Shown here: positions 28,288 to 37,301 of the stretch, in pieces
Layout: every line of letters begins with the position of its first letter
Numbering within the stretch: the stretch's first letter is position 1
Assembly: GCA_028280195.1 (NCBI GenBank)
Contig: JANQMH010000036.1
Coordinates: forward strand, 1-64,000
From: Exilibacterium sp.
GTDB taxonomy: Bacteria; Pseudomonadota; Gammaproteobacteria; Pseudomonadales; Cellvibrionaceae
Direction of reading: 5' to 3'
DNA: 64,000 nt
The notes under the pieces: model-generated
The model's input: only the letters and a program-made list of their open reading frames with translations
The model's database searches: none
What the model was told of the DNA's origin: nothing
Position numbers and translations under genes: made by a program

Positions 28288-29715
28288 ATGACTCACGAAG
28301 CACCCGCGCCCCTGGCCGCCGGCGGCGAACTGACTCACCGCCTGGCGCAGACTTGTCTCGGTCTCGGCTTTGACGACCTCAGTGACGCCGATATCGAGCA
28401 GCTGGAAAAGCTGCTGCTGGACCATCTCGGGGTGGCCAGCCGCGGCTGCCGCACGCCCTGGGCGGCGGCGCTGACGCGCTGGGCCGAGCCCTACCGCGGC
28501 AGTGGCGGGGCCACTGTACTGGGCAGTGATATCCTCGCCAGTGCCGCCGGCGCCGCCTTTGTCAACGCCTCGGCCGCCCACGGCCTGGAGCTGGACGACA
28601 CCCACGATGAATCGGTCAGCCACCCCGGCGCGCCGGTGATCGCCGCCGCCCTGGCGCTGGCCCAGCAGCACGGGCTTAGCGGGCGGGCGCTGTTGCCAGC
28701 GATTGCCGCCGGCTATGAAACCATCGGCCGCATCGGTGCCGCCACCGGCGCCGACGCGGTCATCGTCAGGGGCTTTCATCCCACCAGTCTGTTCAGCGGC
28801 TTTGGCGTGGCGGCGGCGGCCGCCCATCTGCTGGGCCTCAGCGCGCAGCAGCTGTGCCACGCCTGGGGGCTGTGCCTGAGTATGGCCGGCGGCTCCATGC
28901 AGTTCAGCCAGGAGTCCAGCGGCACCACGGTAAAGCGCCTGCACAGCGGCTACGGCGCACTGCACGGGGTGATGGCCGCCGAACTGGCGGCACTGGGCAT
29001 CGACGGTCCGCTGCAGGCTTTCGACGGCAGCTACGGCCTGTGCCGCAATTTCGGCAGCGCCCCGGATATCCGCCGGCTGCTGAAAGACGGCGGCGAGCCG
29101 CTGGAGATTCACCGCATCAGTTTCAAACCCTATCCCTGTTGCCGGCTGTTCCATTCCACCCTCGATGCCCTGCGCCAGGTGACTGACGACTTTTCCCTGG
29201 CGCCGGCCGAGATCGCCGCCATTCGCGTGGGCGGGCCGGCAATCATGGTCAGCCAGCATATGATCAGGCGCCCCGCTTCAGTGATGGCGGCGCAGTACAG
29301 CCTGCCCTACACCCTGGCGGCGGCGCTGTTGCACGGTCCCGCCGCGCTGTCCGGCTTCAGCCCCGAGGCAATGGCCGATGCCGATCTGCTGGCTCTGGCC
29401 GAGCGCGTGCAGGCGCAGGAGGACGCGCAGATGGAGGCCAGTTTCCCCGCCCATTTCGGCAGCTGGGTGGAGCTGACCACCGGCGCCGGCGCGCGGCGCC
29501 GGGCCGAGGTGCTCGACAGTCTCGGCACACCGGCCAACCCCATGTCGGCGCAGGCACTGGTGGAGAAATTCGATCAGTTGCACGCGGATCTGCCGCCCGC
29601 CGCCAGCGGTCGCCAGCTGCAGGCGGCTATCGCCACATTGAAAAACGACACGGCAATAGGCCCGCTGCTGGCGCTGTTGCAGAGCCCACCATCAGATTCT
29701 GACAATGAGGAGTGA
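28288..29715 (+). CDS. MmgE/PrpD family protein (second copy)
   Basis: A 475-residue MmgE/PrpD protein in the hyu operon. Blocks include AAHGLELDDTHDESVSHPGA near residue 95, FHPTSLFSGFGVAAAAAHLL near residue 165, and FKPYPCCRLFHSTLDALRQV near residue 285, where conserved lysine and histidine residues lie. It is diverged from the 453-residue copy at 22143-23504, so the two probably act on different or successive intermediates. Spacing to hyuB is 2 bases and to the YrdC-domain gene 6 bases, so co-transcription is likely. Confidence 0.85.
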   Translation: MTHEAPAPLAAGGELTHRLAQTCLGLGFDDLSDADIEQLEKLLLDHLGVASRGCRTPWAAALTRWAEPYRGSGGATVLGSDILASAAGAAFVNASAAHGLELDDTHDESVSHPGAPVIAAALALAQQHGLSGRALLPAIAAGYETIGRIGAATGADAVIVRGFHPTSLFSGFGVAAAAAHLLGLSAQQLCHAWGLCLSMAGGSMQFSQESSGTTVKRLHSGYGALHGVMAAELAALGIDGPLQAFDGSYGLCRNFGSAPDIRRLLKDGGEPLEIHRISFKPYPCCRLFHSTLDALRQVTDDFSLAPAEIAAIRVGGPAIMVSQHMIRRPASVMAAQYSLPYTLAAALLHGPAALSGFSPEAMADADLLALAERVQAQEDAQMEASFPAHFGSWVELTTGAGARRRAEVLDSLGTPANPMSAQALVEKFDQLHADLPPAASGRQLQAAIATLKNDTAIGPLLALLQSPPSDSDNEE

Positions 29716-29721
29716 TCGGCA

Positions 29722-30444
29722 ATGACCACGGTTTCAGCCACTCGCACTACCGCGGACCCGGTGCCGCCGCAACAACTGCAGCAGGATGTCGGCGCGGTGC
29801 TCGACTGCATCGCCGGCGGCGGTGTCGCCGTCGTGCCGCTGGATGTGGCCTATGCCGTCAATGCCGCCACGGCCGGCGGCATCCGGCGCATCTTCGATGC
29901 CAAGCAGCGCTCTTACGAAAAGCCCAGCGGCATGTTTGCCAATTATCAGATGAGCCGCGAAATTCACCAGATGGAAGACTGGAAACACGACCTGGTGCAG
30001 AACATTGTCGAGCGGGAAAACATTCCGTTTTCGGTGGTGGCGCCGTTCGATAAGGAGCACGGTTTTTTTGCCTCGGTCGAACCGTTCGTGCTGTCCTCGT
30101 CCAGCAAAGCCGGCACCCTCGACATGCTGCTCAATGCCGGGCAGTTTCACAATGAGATCGCGCGCCAGTCGTGGCAGCGGCAGATGCCGGTATTCGGCTC
30201 CTCGGCCAATACCTCACTGGCCGGCAGCAAGTACACCTACGCCGACATTGAGCCGCCGGTGCGCGAGGCCGCCAGTATCCATTTTGATTACGGCCGCTCG
30301 CTGTACGCCAACCCCGAGGGCCGTTCCAGCACCATTATCGATTTTCGCGATTTCAGCGTTATTCGCATCGGCGTGGTGTTCGACAGAGTTCAGGCGGCTT
30401 TTGCAAAACACGGCAATGTTGAACTGCGGCTGCCGGCAAACTGA
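29722..30444 (+). CDS. YrdC/Sua5-domain protein in a catabolic operon
   Basis: A 240-residue protein with the YrdC fold: AVLDCIAGGGVAVVPLDVAY near residue 26, the nucleotide/lysine signature FDAKQRSYEKPSGMF near residue 60, and PVFGSSANTSLAGS near residue 157. Classical YrdC/TsaC makes threonylcarbamoyl-AMP for tRNA t6A from threonine, bicarbonate and ATP. The second arginine of the usual K-x-R...K-x-R signature is changed here. Its place inside a hyu/PrpD operon suggests a bicarbonate- or carbamoyl-related catabolic role instead of tRNA modification, but that is inference. Confidence 0.78.
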   Translation: MTTVSATRTTADPVPPQQLQQDVGAVLDCIAGGGVAVVPLDVAYAVNAATAGGIRRIFDAKQRSYEKPSGMFANYQMSREIHQMEDWKHDLVQNIVERENIPFSVVAPFDKEHGFFASVEPFVLSSSSKAGTLDMLLNAGQFHNEIARQSWQRQMPVFGSSANTSLAGSKYTYADIEPPVREAASIHFDYGRSLYANPEGRSSTIIDFRDFSVIRIGVVFDRVQAAFAKHGNVELRLPAN

Positions 30445-30497
30445 GCGACCGGCCCGGGTACCTGACTCCAGACAAATAACATAATGAGGGTAGGAGC

Positions 30498-32756
30498 ATG
30501 ATTAGAAGCTTGAGAAAAACCAGACATTCGCTGACTTGTCGCCGTACGTCCCCGCTGCTTGCGCTGTCGTGTTTTATCGGCGCCGCTGCCGCGGCCGATG
30601 ACATCATGTTGGAGGAGATCGTCGTCACCGCGGAAAAGCGCACTGAATCCCTGCAGGATGTACCCATCTCCGTGTCCGCGGTCAGCGGCGATATGATCGA
30701 TAAATTCGCCATTGACGATATTCAGGGCATCAACAATATCACGCCCGGGCTGGCTTTCAGCCGCGCCGGCGGCGAGCCGCAGATCTATATTCGCGGTATC
30801 GGCACCGCCTCGCTGGGTGTGACGGTGGATTCCAGTGTGGCGGTGCACGCCGATGGTGTCTATCTGGGGCGCGCGCAGATGGCGCTGGGGCAGTTTCTGG
30901 ATATCGACCGGGTGGAAATTCTGCGCGGGCCGCAGGGCACGCTGTACGGTCGCAATGCCACCGGCGGCGCTATCAATGTCATCTCGCGCAAACCCACGGC
31001 GGAGCAGCAGGGCAATGTCCGCGTCGGCCTCGGCAGTTTCGATCGGCGTGAAGTTCAGGCCGCGCTCGGCGGGCCGCTGTCCGATACGGTCAACTACCGC
31101 ATCGCCGGACGCAGCTCCCGCGACGACGGCTTTACCGATGACCTGGATGCGCGCGGTGGCAGCCGCATAGACGACAACGATCTGCTGGCCCTGCGCGGCA
31201 TTGTCGATATCGAACTCGGCGAGCGCGGCTCACTGGAACTCATCGCCGAGTGGAGCGAGTTCGAAAGCGGCAATCGCACCATCCGGCCGCTGGACAATCT
31301 CGGCGCCGCCGAGGCGCTCGGTGCGCTGCCGGTGCCCGACTTTGACGAAACCCGCAACAACCTGCCGACATTCTATGACTGGGATACCGGCGGGCTGACA
31401 GCGACCTTGTCCTGGGAACTCAGCGATACGGTGGCGCTTACCTCCGTCACCGCTTACCGGCAATACGAAAACGATTTTCTGTTCAATACCGACGGTACCG
31501 AAATCGATATTACCCGCACCAGCCTGCGCTTCGATACCGAACAGTTCTCCCAGGAACTGCGGCTGGCCTCCAGCGGTACGGCGGCACTGCAGTGGCTGGT
31601 CGGACTGTTTTACCTGCAGGAGGACAAAGAGGGCGCTTTGGGACTGGCGCGGGCCAATACCGGTGCGCCTACATCCTTTATCATCCCCAACGACAACGAC
31701 TCCGAGGCCTATGCGGTATTCGGTGAAGTCAGTTACGCCCTCAGCGAGGCGCTGACGATCAAGGGCGGCCTGCGCTATTCCCGGGAAGAGAAAGACGATC
31801 TGACCTTTGTCGGCGCCGTGCCGGATCTCGACGGGCTGGCCAGCCGCGCTGCGCCGACGTTTTTCGGCAGCCCCCGCGACGACAGTCAGGACTGGGATGC
31901 GGTGACGCCGCGGCTGGTGCTGGAGTACCGCTTTGGCGGCGACTCCATGATCTACGCCTCGGTTTCCGAAGGTTTCAAATCCGGTGGCTGGAATGCCTTT
32001 GACCGCAACGAGGCGTTCGAACCGGAGGAGCTGCTGAGTGTTGAGGTGGGGCTGAAATCCCAGTGGGCAGAGGACCGCGTGCGCTTCAATGCCGCGGTCT
32101 TTACTTACGACTACGACGATCTGCAGGTCAACACCTTTATCGACGGGCTGGCCACCACCACCAATGCCGCCACCGCCTCGGTGCACGGCCTGGAGGCGGA
32201 ACTGACGGCTCTGCTGTCGCCGGCGCTGACGCTGCGTGCCGGCTACGCTTATCTGGACGCCGAGTACGATGATTTCTGCTCGCCTTTCGGCCGCCATGCC
32301 GCCGGCGATGCCCTGGTCGCCTCCGGCTGCGATCCGTCGCCGGCGGTGGATGCGACCCGGGTCCTGGACCTCTCCGGCAACACCCTGGTCAACGCGCCGG
32401 AAAACAAGCTCAATGCCAGCCTCGAATACCGCAGGGCACTGGCCGCCGGCGGTGAACTCACGCTGTTCGCCCAGGCGACCTACCAGGACGATGTGTTTTT
32501 CTCCCAGTTCAATGAGGACATCGTCGGCCAGGAGGCCTACACTCTGTGGGATGCCCGCGCCACCTATCTGTCCGACAGCGGCCAGTGGGAAGTGTCGGTA
32601 TTCGGCAAGAACCTGGGCGATGAGGAGTACTTTCAGAACGTGGTGCGCTTTACCTCGACTTCCGACCCGGCGCTGGATGTCAACGGCATCGGCAATGCGC
32701 TGGGCTATCCGGCCGCCGGGCGCACCTGGGGACTGCAGTTTGGCTACAATTTCTAA
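30498..32756 (+). CDS. TonB-dependent outer-membrane receptor
   Basis: A 752-residue receptor with a signal peptide ending near residue 34 (AAAAADD). A TonB-box-like MLEEIVVTAEKR follows, then the plug domain (LQDVPISVSAVSGDMID, and VEILRGPQGTLYGRNATGGA near residue 137), and a 22-strand type barrel ending in the aromatic GLQFGYNF. It is of the type common for organic-substrate uptake in marine gammaproteobacteria. It is 53 bases after the YrdC gene and 3 bases before the MFS gene, so it probably imports the substrate of the hyu pathway across the outer membrane. Confidence 0.92.
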   Translation: MIRSLRKTRHSLTCRRTSPLLALSCFIGAAAAADDIMLEEIVVTAEKRTESLQDVPISVSAVSGDMIDKFAIDDIQGINNITPGLAFSRAGGEPQIYIRGIGTASLGVTVDSSVAVHADGVYLGRAQMALGQFLDIDRVEILRGPQGTLYGRNATGGAINVISRKPTAEQQGNVRVGLGSFDRREVQAALGGPLSDTVNYRIAGRSSRDDGFTDDLDARGGSRIDDNDLLALRGIVDIELGERGSLELIAEWSEFESGNRTIRPLDNLGAAEALGALPVPDFDETRNNLPTFYDWDTGGLTATLSWELSDTVALTSVTAYRQYENDFLFNTDGTEIDITRTSLRFDTEQFSQELRLASSGTAALQWLVGLFYLQEDKEGALGLARANTGAPTSFIIPNDNDSEAYAVFGEVSYALSEALTIKGGLRYSREEKDDLTFVGAVPDLDGLASRAAPTFFGSPRDDSQDWDAVTPRLVLEYRFGGDSMIYASVSEGFKSGGWNAFDRNEAFEPEELLSVEVGLKSQWAEDRVRFNAAVFTYDYDDLQVNTFIDGLATTTNAATASVHGLEAELTALLSPALTLRAGYAYLDAEYDDFCSPFGRHAAGDALVASGCDPSPAVDATRVLDLSGNTLVNAPENKLNASLEYRRALAAGGELTLFAQATYQDDVFFSQFNEDIVGQEAYTLWDARATYLSDSGQWEVSVFGKNLGDEEYFQNVVRFTSTSDPALDVNGIGNALGYPAAGRTWGLQFGYNF

Positions 32757-32759
32757 GCC

Positions 32760-34094
32760 GTGGTAACCGCGCCGCAGGTGGCACCGCGCACCGCCTGGTA
32801 TACCCTGGCGGTGCTCGGCTTGGCCTATATGTTTTCCTATATCGACCGCTCGATCCTGGCGCTGATGGTGGGGCCAATCCGCGCCGACCTGCAATTGTCG
32901 GATACCGAATTCAGTTTGCTGCACGGGCTGGCGTTTGCCATTTTCTACACCCTGCTGGGCATCCCCATCGCGCGGCTGGCCGACCGCACCAACCGCCGCA
33001 ATCTGATCGCCGCCGGGGTCATGTTCTGGAGCCTGATGACGGCCGCCTGCGGCCTGGCAAAAAGTTTCACCGGTCTGTTTCTGGCCCGCGTCGGCGTGGG
33101 TATCGGCGAGGCGGCGCTGTCGCCGGCGGCCTATTCGATGATCGCCGATATGTTTCCGCGCCAGCAGTTGGGCCGCGCCCTGGGCTTGTATTCCTCCGGG
33201 GTGTTTCTCGGTATCGGCATGTCGTTCATTCTCGGCGGCGCGCTGCTGGATCTGCTGGCCGGGGCCGGCGATATCGAGCTGCCGCTGATCGGCACCCTGC
33301 GCCCCTGGCAACTGACATTTATCATTGTCGGCCTGCCGGGTGTGCTGGTTGCCTTGCTGGTACTGACTGTGCCCGAGCCGCCGCGCCACCGCAGCCACAA
33401 GCCCGGCGGTATTCCCATCGGCGAGGTGCTGGCCTATCTGCGCCGCAACGGCGCCACTTATGCCAGCCACTTTATCGGCTTTTCCATGCTGACCCTGCTC
33501 TACAACGGCATTCTCGCCTGGTCGGCAGAATATTTTATCCGCATTCACGGCCTCGACCGCTCCCAGGTCGGCGCTATGCTCGGCATCATCATTCTGGTGT
33601 TCGGCAGCGCCGGCGTTGTCTGCGGCGGCTTGCTTTCCGATTATCTGATGCGGCGCGGTTACGCCGACGCGCCGATTCGCGCCGCGCTGATCGGCGCGGC
33701 GGTGCTGGTGCCGCTGGGCGTGATCGCGCCGCTGGTGCCTAATCCCTATCTCTCCTTACTGCTGTTTTGCCCGCTGATGTTTGCCGGCAGTTTTCCCTTC
33801 GGGCCCGCCACCACCGCCCTGCAGTTGATCAGCCCGGCCAATATGCGCGCCCAGGTTTCCGCTGTGTATCTGTTCTGTGTCAACCTGACCGGCATCGGCC
33901 TGGGCGCCACCGTGACCGCGCTGGTGACCGACTTTGTTTTTGCCGACGATGCCAAGTTGCACTTTTCCATGGCGGCGGTCAGCGCCGCCGGCGGCACGGC
34001 GGCCATTGCTATGCTGCTGCTGGCGCTGCAACCCTATCGCCGCACCGCCGCGGCATTTGCCGCCGCCGCACCGCAGCGGGGGGAATCGCCGTGA
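32760..34094 (+). CDS. MFS transporter, spinster-like subgroup
   Basis: A 444-residue inner-membrane protein with twelve predicted hydrophobic segments. The signature loop between helices 2 and 3 is GIPIARLADRTNRRNLIAAG near residue 65, and LARVGVGIGEAALSPAAYSM near residue 108 is typical of the spinster-like subgroup. GTG 32760 is the start, 3 bases after the TonB receptor stop. It probably moves the periplasmic substrate of the island into the cytosol. It overlaps the next gene by four bases. Confidence 0.88.
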   Translation: MVTAPQVAPRTAWYTLAVLGLAYMFSYIDRSILALMVGPIRADLQLSDTEFSLLHGLAFAIFYTLLGIPIARLADRTNRRNLIAAGVMFWSLMTAACGLAKSFTGLFLARVGVGIGEAALSPAAYSMIADMFPRQQLGRALGLYSSGVFLGIGMSFILGGALLDLLAGAGDIELPLIGTLRPWQLTFIIVGLPGVLVALLVLTVPEPPRHRSHKPGGIPIGEVLAYLRRNGATYASHFIGFSMLTLLYNGILAWSAEYFIRIHGLDRSQVGAMLGIIILVFGSAGVVCGGLLSDYLMRRGYADAPIRAALIGAAVLVPLGVIAPLVPNPYLSLLLFCPLMFAGSFPFGPATTALQLISPANMRAQVSAVYLFCVNLTGIGLGATVTALVTDFVFADDAKLHFSMAAVSAAGGTAAIAMLLLALQPYRRTAAAFAAAAPQRGESP

Positions 34095-34930
34095 AAAGTA
34101 CCGCGCCGCTTTATCTGCCGGTGGACCACCTGGGCATTGCCGCGCGGCAGTTGCCGCCGCTGCTGCAGGCCTACACCAGGCTCGGCTTCAGGGTGACGCG
34201 GCCCGATGTGCTGGCGGCGCGCAATGCCGGGGGGCAGTTGGTGGAACTCGGCCAGCACAGTGCCCATATTATTTTTGCCGACACCTATCTGGAACTGACG
34301 GCCGTGCCGGGTCCCTTGCGCGGCCATCATCTGGAGCACTATCTGAAACGCTTTAACGGCCTGCATATACTGGCGTTGAAAACGTGCGATGCCGCCGCCA
34401 GCCACGCGCGGCTGCAGCAAACGCCGTTGCCGCCGCTGCCGCTGCAGCGTGCCGCCAGGCAGGTCGACTACCGCATTGGCGATCGGGGCCGCGCCGGCGA
34501 GGCGCGCTTCAGCTGGTTTCAACTGGCGCCCGAGGCTTTCCCCGAGGGACTGGTCTGCTATGTCCAACACCACACTCGCGATATCGTGTTTCAATCTGCG
34601 GTAATGGATCACCCCAACGGCGCTGTCGGGCTTGCCGGCTGCAATATCATCACCTCGACGCCGCAGGCGGCCTGCGAGCGGTTCGAGCCGCTGGCCGGCG
34701 CCGATGGCGGCGAGCTGCCCGTCGGTTTTTTATCGGGCTGCGACCACGGCGGGAGTTCGACGGCGCCCGATCCCAGTCTGTTCGAAATGGGGTTTGCGGT
34801 AAAAGACCTGGAGCATACCGCGCAGTTGCTGAGCGATGCGCGAGTCGACTGCTCGCGCCACGGCAATAGACTCTGGGTGCCTGCCGACAGCGCCGGCGGT
34901 TGTGCGGTGTGGTTTGAATGCGCTTTCTGA
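34091..34930 (+). CDS. Glyoxalase-like (VOC) domain protein, last gene of the hyu operon
   Basis: A 279-residue two-module VOC protein. It opens with LYLPVDHLGIAARQLPPLLQ, with the metal-binding type histidine in VDHLG near residue 12, and includes VCYVQHHTRDIVFQ near residue 157 and LFEMGFAVKDLEHTAQLL near residue 230. The pattern matches the glyoxalase-like domain 3 group. GTG 34091 overlaps the MFS stop (GTGA); the frame is open further upstream but inside MFS coding sequence. It could be a lyase, isomerase or dioxygenase of the pathway; the substrate is unknown. Confidence 0.8.
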   Translation: MKSTAPLYLPVDHLGIAARQLPPLLQAYTRLGFRVTRPDVLAARNAGGQLVELGQHSAHIIFADTYLELTAVPGPLRGHHLEHYLKRFNGLHILALKTCDAAASHARLQQTPLPPLPLQRAARQVDYRIGDRGRAGEARFSWFQLAPEAFPEGLVCYVQHHTRDIVFQSAVMDHPNGAVGLAGCNIITSTPQAACERFEPLAGADGGELPVGFLSGCDHGGSSTAPDPSLFEMGFAVKDLEHTAQLLSDARVDCSRHGNRLWVPADSAGGCAVWFECAF

Positions 34931-35007
34931 AGCTGCCCAGGTGCCGTACTGTGGGGCGGATATGGTGGAAGTATAGTTTTTTATACGAATTGTAGTGCCA
35001 ATTTATC

Positions 35008-35119
35008 GGCTCATCTTTTCGAAAGGCTTTCAGAAACACGCCGTAAATACTTCCCTGTAGGCTCTTCGCCAGCATCCCTGCTGTCGAAGGTTTCTGAAAG
35101 CCTTTCGAAAAGATGAGCC
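35008..35119. repeat. Perfect 30-bp inverted repeat with 52-base spacer
   Basis: The left arm 35008-35037 starts GGCTCATCTTTTCGAAAGGC, and the right arm 35090-35119 is its exact reverse complement over all 30 bases. The spacer 35038-35089 contains CGCCGTAAATACTTCCCTGT and further self-pairing (GCCAGCATCC/CTGCTG). It sits in the 567-base gap after the hyu operon. It looks like a dispersed intergenic hairpin element or a small MITE, and could also end transcription of the operon. There is no T-run. Confidence 0.7.
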
Positions 35120-35167
35120 TACCTTAGGTATTCTTAATCACATTGGTATCACTGCGATCGGAGGTCC

Positions 35168-35343
35168 CAACCCGGTGTAGGGGTTTGAGACGCTCGACAG
35201 CAAGTATGCTGGCGATAAGTCCCCAGGGGTGCAGCGGGAAACAGCGCAGCACCGCTTCGCCCCGCGCAACGACCGAAATCCGTGATTTCGGGTTGGGCCC
35301 GCCCGCGAGGGCTACGGCGGGTCTCAAACTCCTACTGGGTTAG
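35168..35343. other. Multi-branched structured element, possible ncRNA or MITE
   Basis: An outer stem joins 35177-35191 (GTAGGGGTTTGAGAC) to 35321-35335 (GTCTCAAACTCCTAC) with one G-T pair, and AACCC 35169-35173 pairs with GGGTT 35337-35341. Inside are separate hairpins: CAGCA/TGCTG at 35198-35211, CCGAAATC/GATTTCGG at 35273-35291 with a three-base loop, and GCCC-GCGA-GGGC at 35301-35312 with a GNRA loop. The layout is that of a folded RNA, but strand and transcription are unknown. The remaining bases up to the ggt start, 35344-35497, show nothing clear. Confidence 0.5.
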
Positions 35344-35497
35344 GGCCGAATCGGTTTGCACGGTCTTTCTTAAGTCAACGTCATTCGGGTATGATGGCCC
35401 GTCTACACCGGCGCGGCGCAAACCATTGACCAAATCACCCCGAAGCCGCCAGCCGCAATCGCTACAGTGGAGCAGTGTGTTGTTGAAAACCGTTGTT

Positions 35498-37297
35498 ATG
35501 GTCAGCCTGGCCAGTTTCTACCGGTGCGGTCGCGCCGCCGCCCGTCACCGCAGTAATCGCGCCCCGAAACCGGTGGCGGCCGCGCTGCTGTTGGCCGCCC
35601 TGTCGCTGTCTGCGTTACCGGCCGCGGCGCAGCCGGCGGGGCGTGACAACCCGGAAAAGGATACCGGAGTCACCCGGCAGGAAGCAGTCTTTGCTAAGGA
35701 CTTTCTGGTGGTGGCCGCCCACCCGCTGGCGGCGCAGGCGGGCTTCAATCTGTTGCAAAGAGGCGGCAGCGCCATCGACGCCGCCATCGCCGTGCAGGCC
35801 ATGCTGACGCTGGTGGAACCGCAGTCCTCCGGTATCGGCGGCGGCGCCTTTATACTGCACCACGACGGCTCCCGGCTGCTGACCTACGACGGCCGTGAAA
35901 CCGCGCCGGCGGCGGCCTCGCCGGAATTGTTTCTGGGCCCCGACGGCAAGCCCGACCCCTGGATCAAGGCCGTGGTCGGCGGCCGCTCGGTGGGCGTGCC
36001 CGGTGTCTTGAAAGCGCTGGCGATGGCGCACCGGCGCTACGGCAAACTGCCCTGGGCGGAATTGTTTGACGATGCCATCCGGGTCTCGGAGCAGGGCTTC
36101 AGGGTGTCGCCGCGCTTTGCGCGCCTGGCCGCAGCGGGTTTCAACCCGGGCCTGAAGCAGTTGTCGCCGGCGAAGGAGTATTTCTACCCGGGAGGCGAGC
36201 CGCTGCAGGAAGGGGCGCTGCTGAAAAACCCGGCGCTGGCGGCGACGCTGCGAACCATCGCCCGGGACGGGGTGCAGGCTTTCTATCGCGGGCCGATCGC
36301 CAGCGCCATGGTGGCGGCGGTGCGCAACAGCCAAATTGCCCCCGGTGTGCTGGCACTGGAGGATCTGGCAAACTACGAACCGAAGCTGCGCCCGCCGGTG
36401 TGTGCGCCGTATCGCGGTTATGAGATTTGCAGCATGGCGCCGCCCAGCTCCGGTGGTATTGCGGTGATTCAGCAGCTGAAATTACTGGAGCCGATGGCAC
36501 TGCCTTTTGACGGCCGGCCGGCGTTGACGGCTCTGCACCTGATCACCCAGGCGGCGCGCCTGGCCTATGCCGACCGCGACCGCTATATTGCCGACAGCGA
36601 CTTCGTCGCGGTGCCGGTGGCGCAATTGATGGACGCCGCCTACCTGCGCCAGCGGCGCCGGCTGATCGACCCCGCCCGGGATATGGGCAAGGCCGAGGCC
36701 GGGCAGGTGGGGAAACTGGCCTGGGCCGACGGCGATACCTACGACCTGCCCAGCACCAGCCAGATTTCCATTGTCGATCGCTTCGGCAATGCGGTATCCA
36801 TGACCACCAGTGTTGAAATGGCCTATGGTTCGACGGTGATGAGCGGCGGCTTTCTGCTCAACAACCAGCTGACGGACTTTGCTTTCTCACCGAGCAGCGA
36901 AGGCAAACCGGTGGTCAACCGGGTGCAGCCCGGCAAGCGGCCGCGCAGCTCCATGGCGCCGGTGATGGTGCTCGAGGACGGGCAGCCGGTGTTGATTCTG
37001 GGCTCGCCCGGCGGCAGTAATATCATCAACTATGTCACCCAGACGCTGATCGGCGTTATCGACTGGCAGCTGGATATTCAGCAGGCCATTTCCATGCCCA
37101 AGATCAGTAACCGCAACGGCAAGACGGCGCTGGAACAGGCCACCTATATGGAAGACTACCGCGCCGGCCTGGAGAAAATGGGCCACACCATTCAGGTGAG
37201 AAGCCTGAACAGCGGCATGCACGGTATTCAACGGGTCGAGGGCGGCTGGCTCGGCGGCGCCGACCAGCGCCGCGAGGGCAGGGCACTGGGCCAGTAA
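35498..37297 (+). CDS. ggt: Gamma-glutamyltransferase
   Basis: A 599-residue Ntn-hydrolase precursor, exported by a signal peptide (hydrophobic run AAALLLAALSLSALPAAAQP near residue 40). Autocleavage would occur before the nucleophile threonine in DLPSTSQISIVDRFGNAVSM near residue 420. Also present are GSAIDAAIAVQAML near residue 93 and the substrate-site loop APPSSGGIAVIQQL near residue 315. It removes gamma-glutamyl groups from glutathione and related amides in the periplasm. The start is uncertain: GGAG at 35469-35472 would fit GTG 35477 or TTG 35480 better than ATG 35498. Confidence 0.88.
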   Translation: MVSLASFYRCGRAAARHRSNRAPKPVAAALLLAALSLSALPAAAQPAGRDNPEKDTGVTRQEAVFAKDFLVVAAHPLAAQAGFNLLQRGGSAIDAAIAVQAMLTLVEPQSSGIGGGAFILHHDGSRLLTYDGRETAPAAASPELFLGPDGKPDPWIKAVVGGRSVGVPGVLKALAMAHRRYGKLPWAELFDDAIRVSEQGFRVSPRFARLAAAGFNPGLKQLSPAKEYFYPGGEPLQEGALLKNPALAATLRTIARDGVQAFYRGPIASAMVAAVRNSQIAPGVLALEDLANYEPKLRPPVCAPYRGYEICSMAPPSSGGIAVIQQLKLLEPMALPFDGRPALTALHLITQAARLAYADRDRYIADSDFVAVPVAQLMDAAYLRQRRRLIDPARDMGKAEAGQVGKLAWADGDTYDLPSTSQISIVDRFGNAVSMTTSVEMAYGSTVMSGGFLLNNQLTDFAFSPSSEGKPVVNRVQPGKRPRSSMAPVMVLEDGQPVLILGSPGGSNIINYVTQTLIGVIDWQLDIQQAISMPKISNRNGKTALEQATYMEDYRAGLEKMGHTIQVRSLNSGMHGIQRVEGGWLGGADQRREGRALGQ

Positions 37298-37301
37298 GGC
37301 C

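Noticed and set aside
28288-29715. 2-methylcitrate dehydratase PrpD
   Set aside because: The family fits, but no prpB or prpC is nearby and the gene sits in a hyuAB operon, so the specific name is not supported.
31230-33548. 772-codon open frame antisense to the TonB receptor and MFS genes
   Set aside because: It mirrors two well-supported genes on the other strand; its product is low-complexity, rich in G, Q, R and H, with no domain. It is a GC-content shadow.
35143-35343. Small protein of about 66 residues on either strand
   Set aside because: The two frames overlap exactly over the structured element and have no ribosome site or similarity to a known protein; base pairing explains the conservation better.
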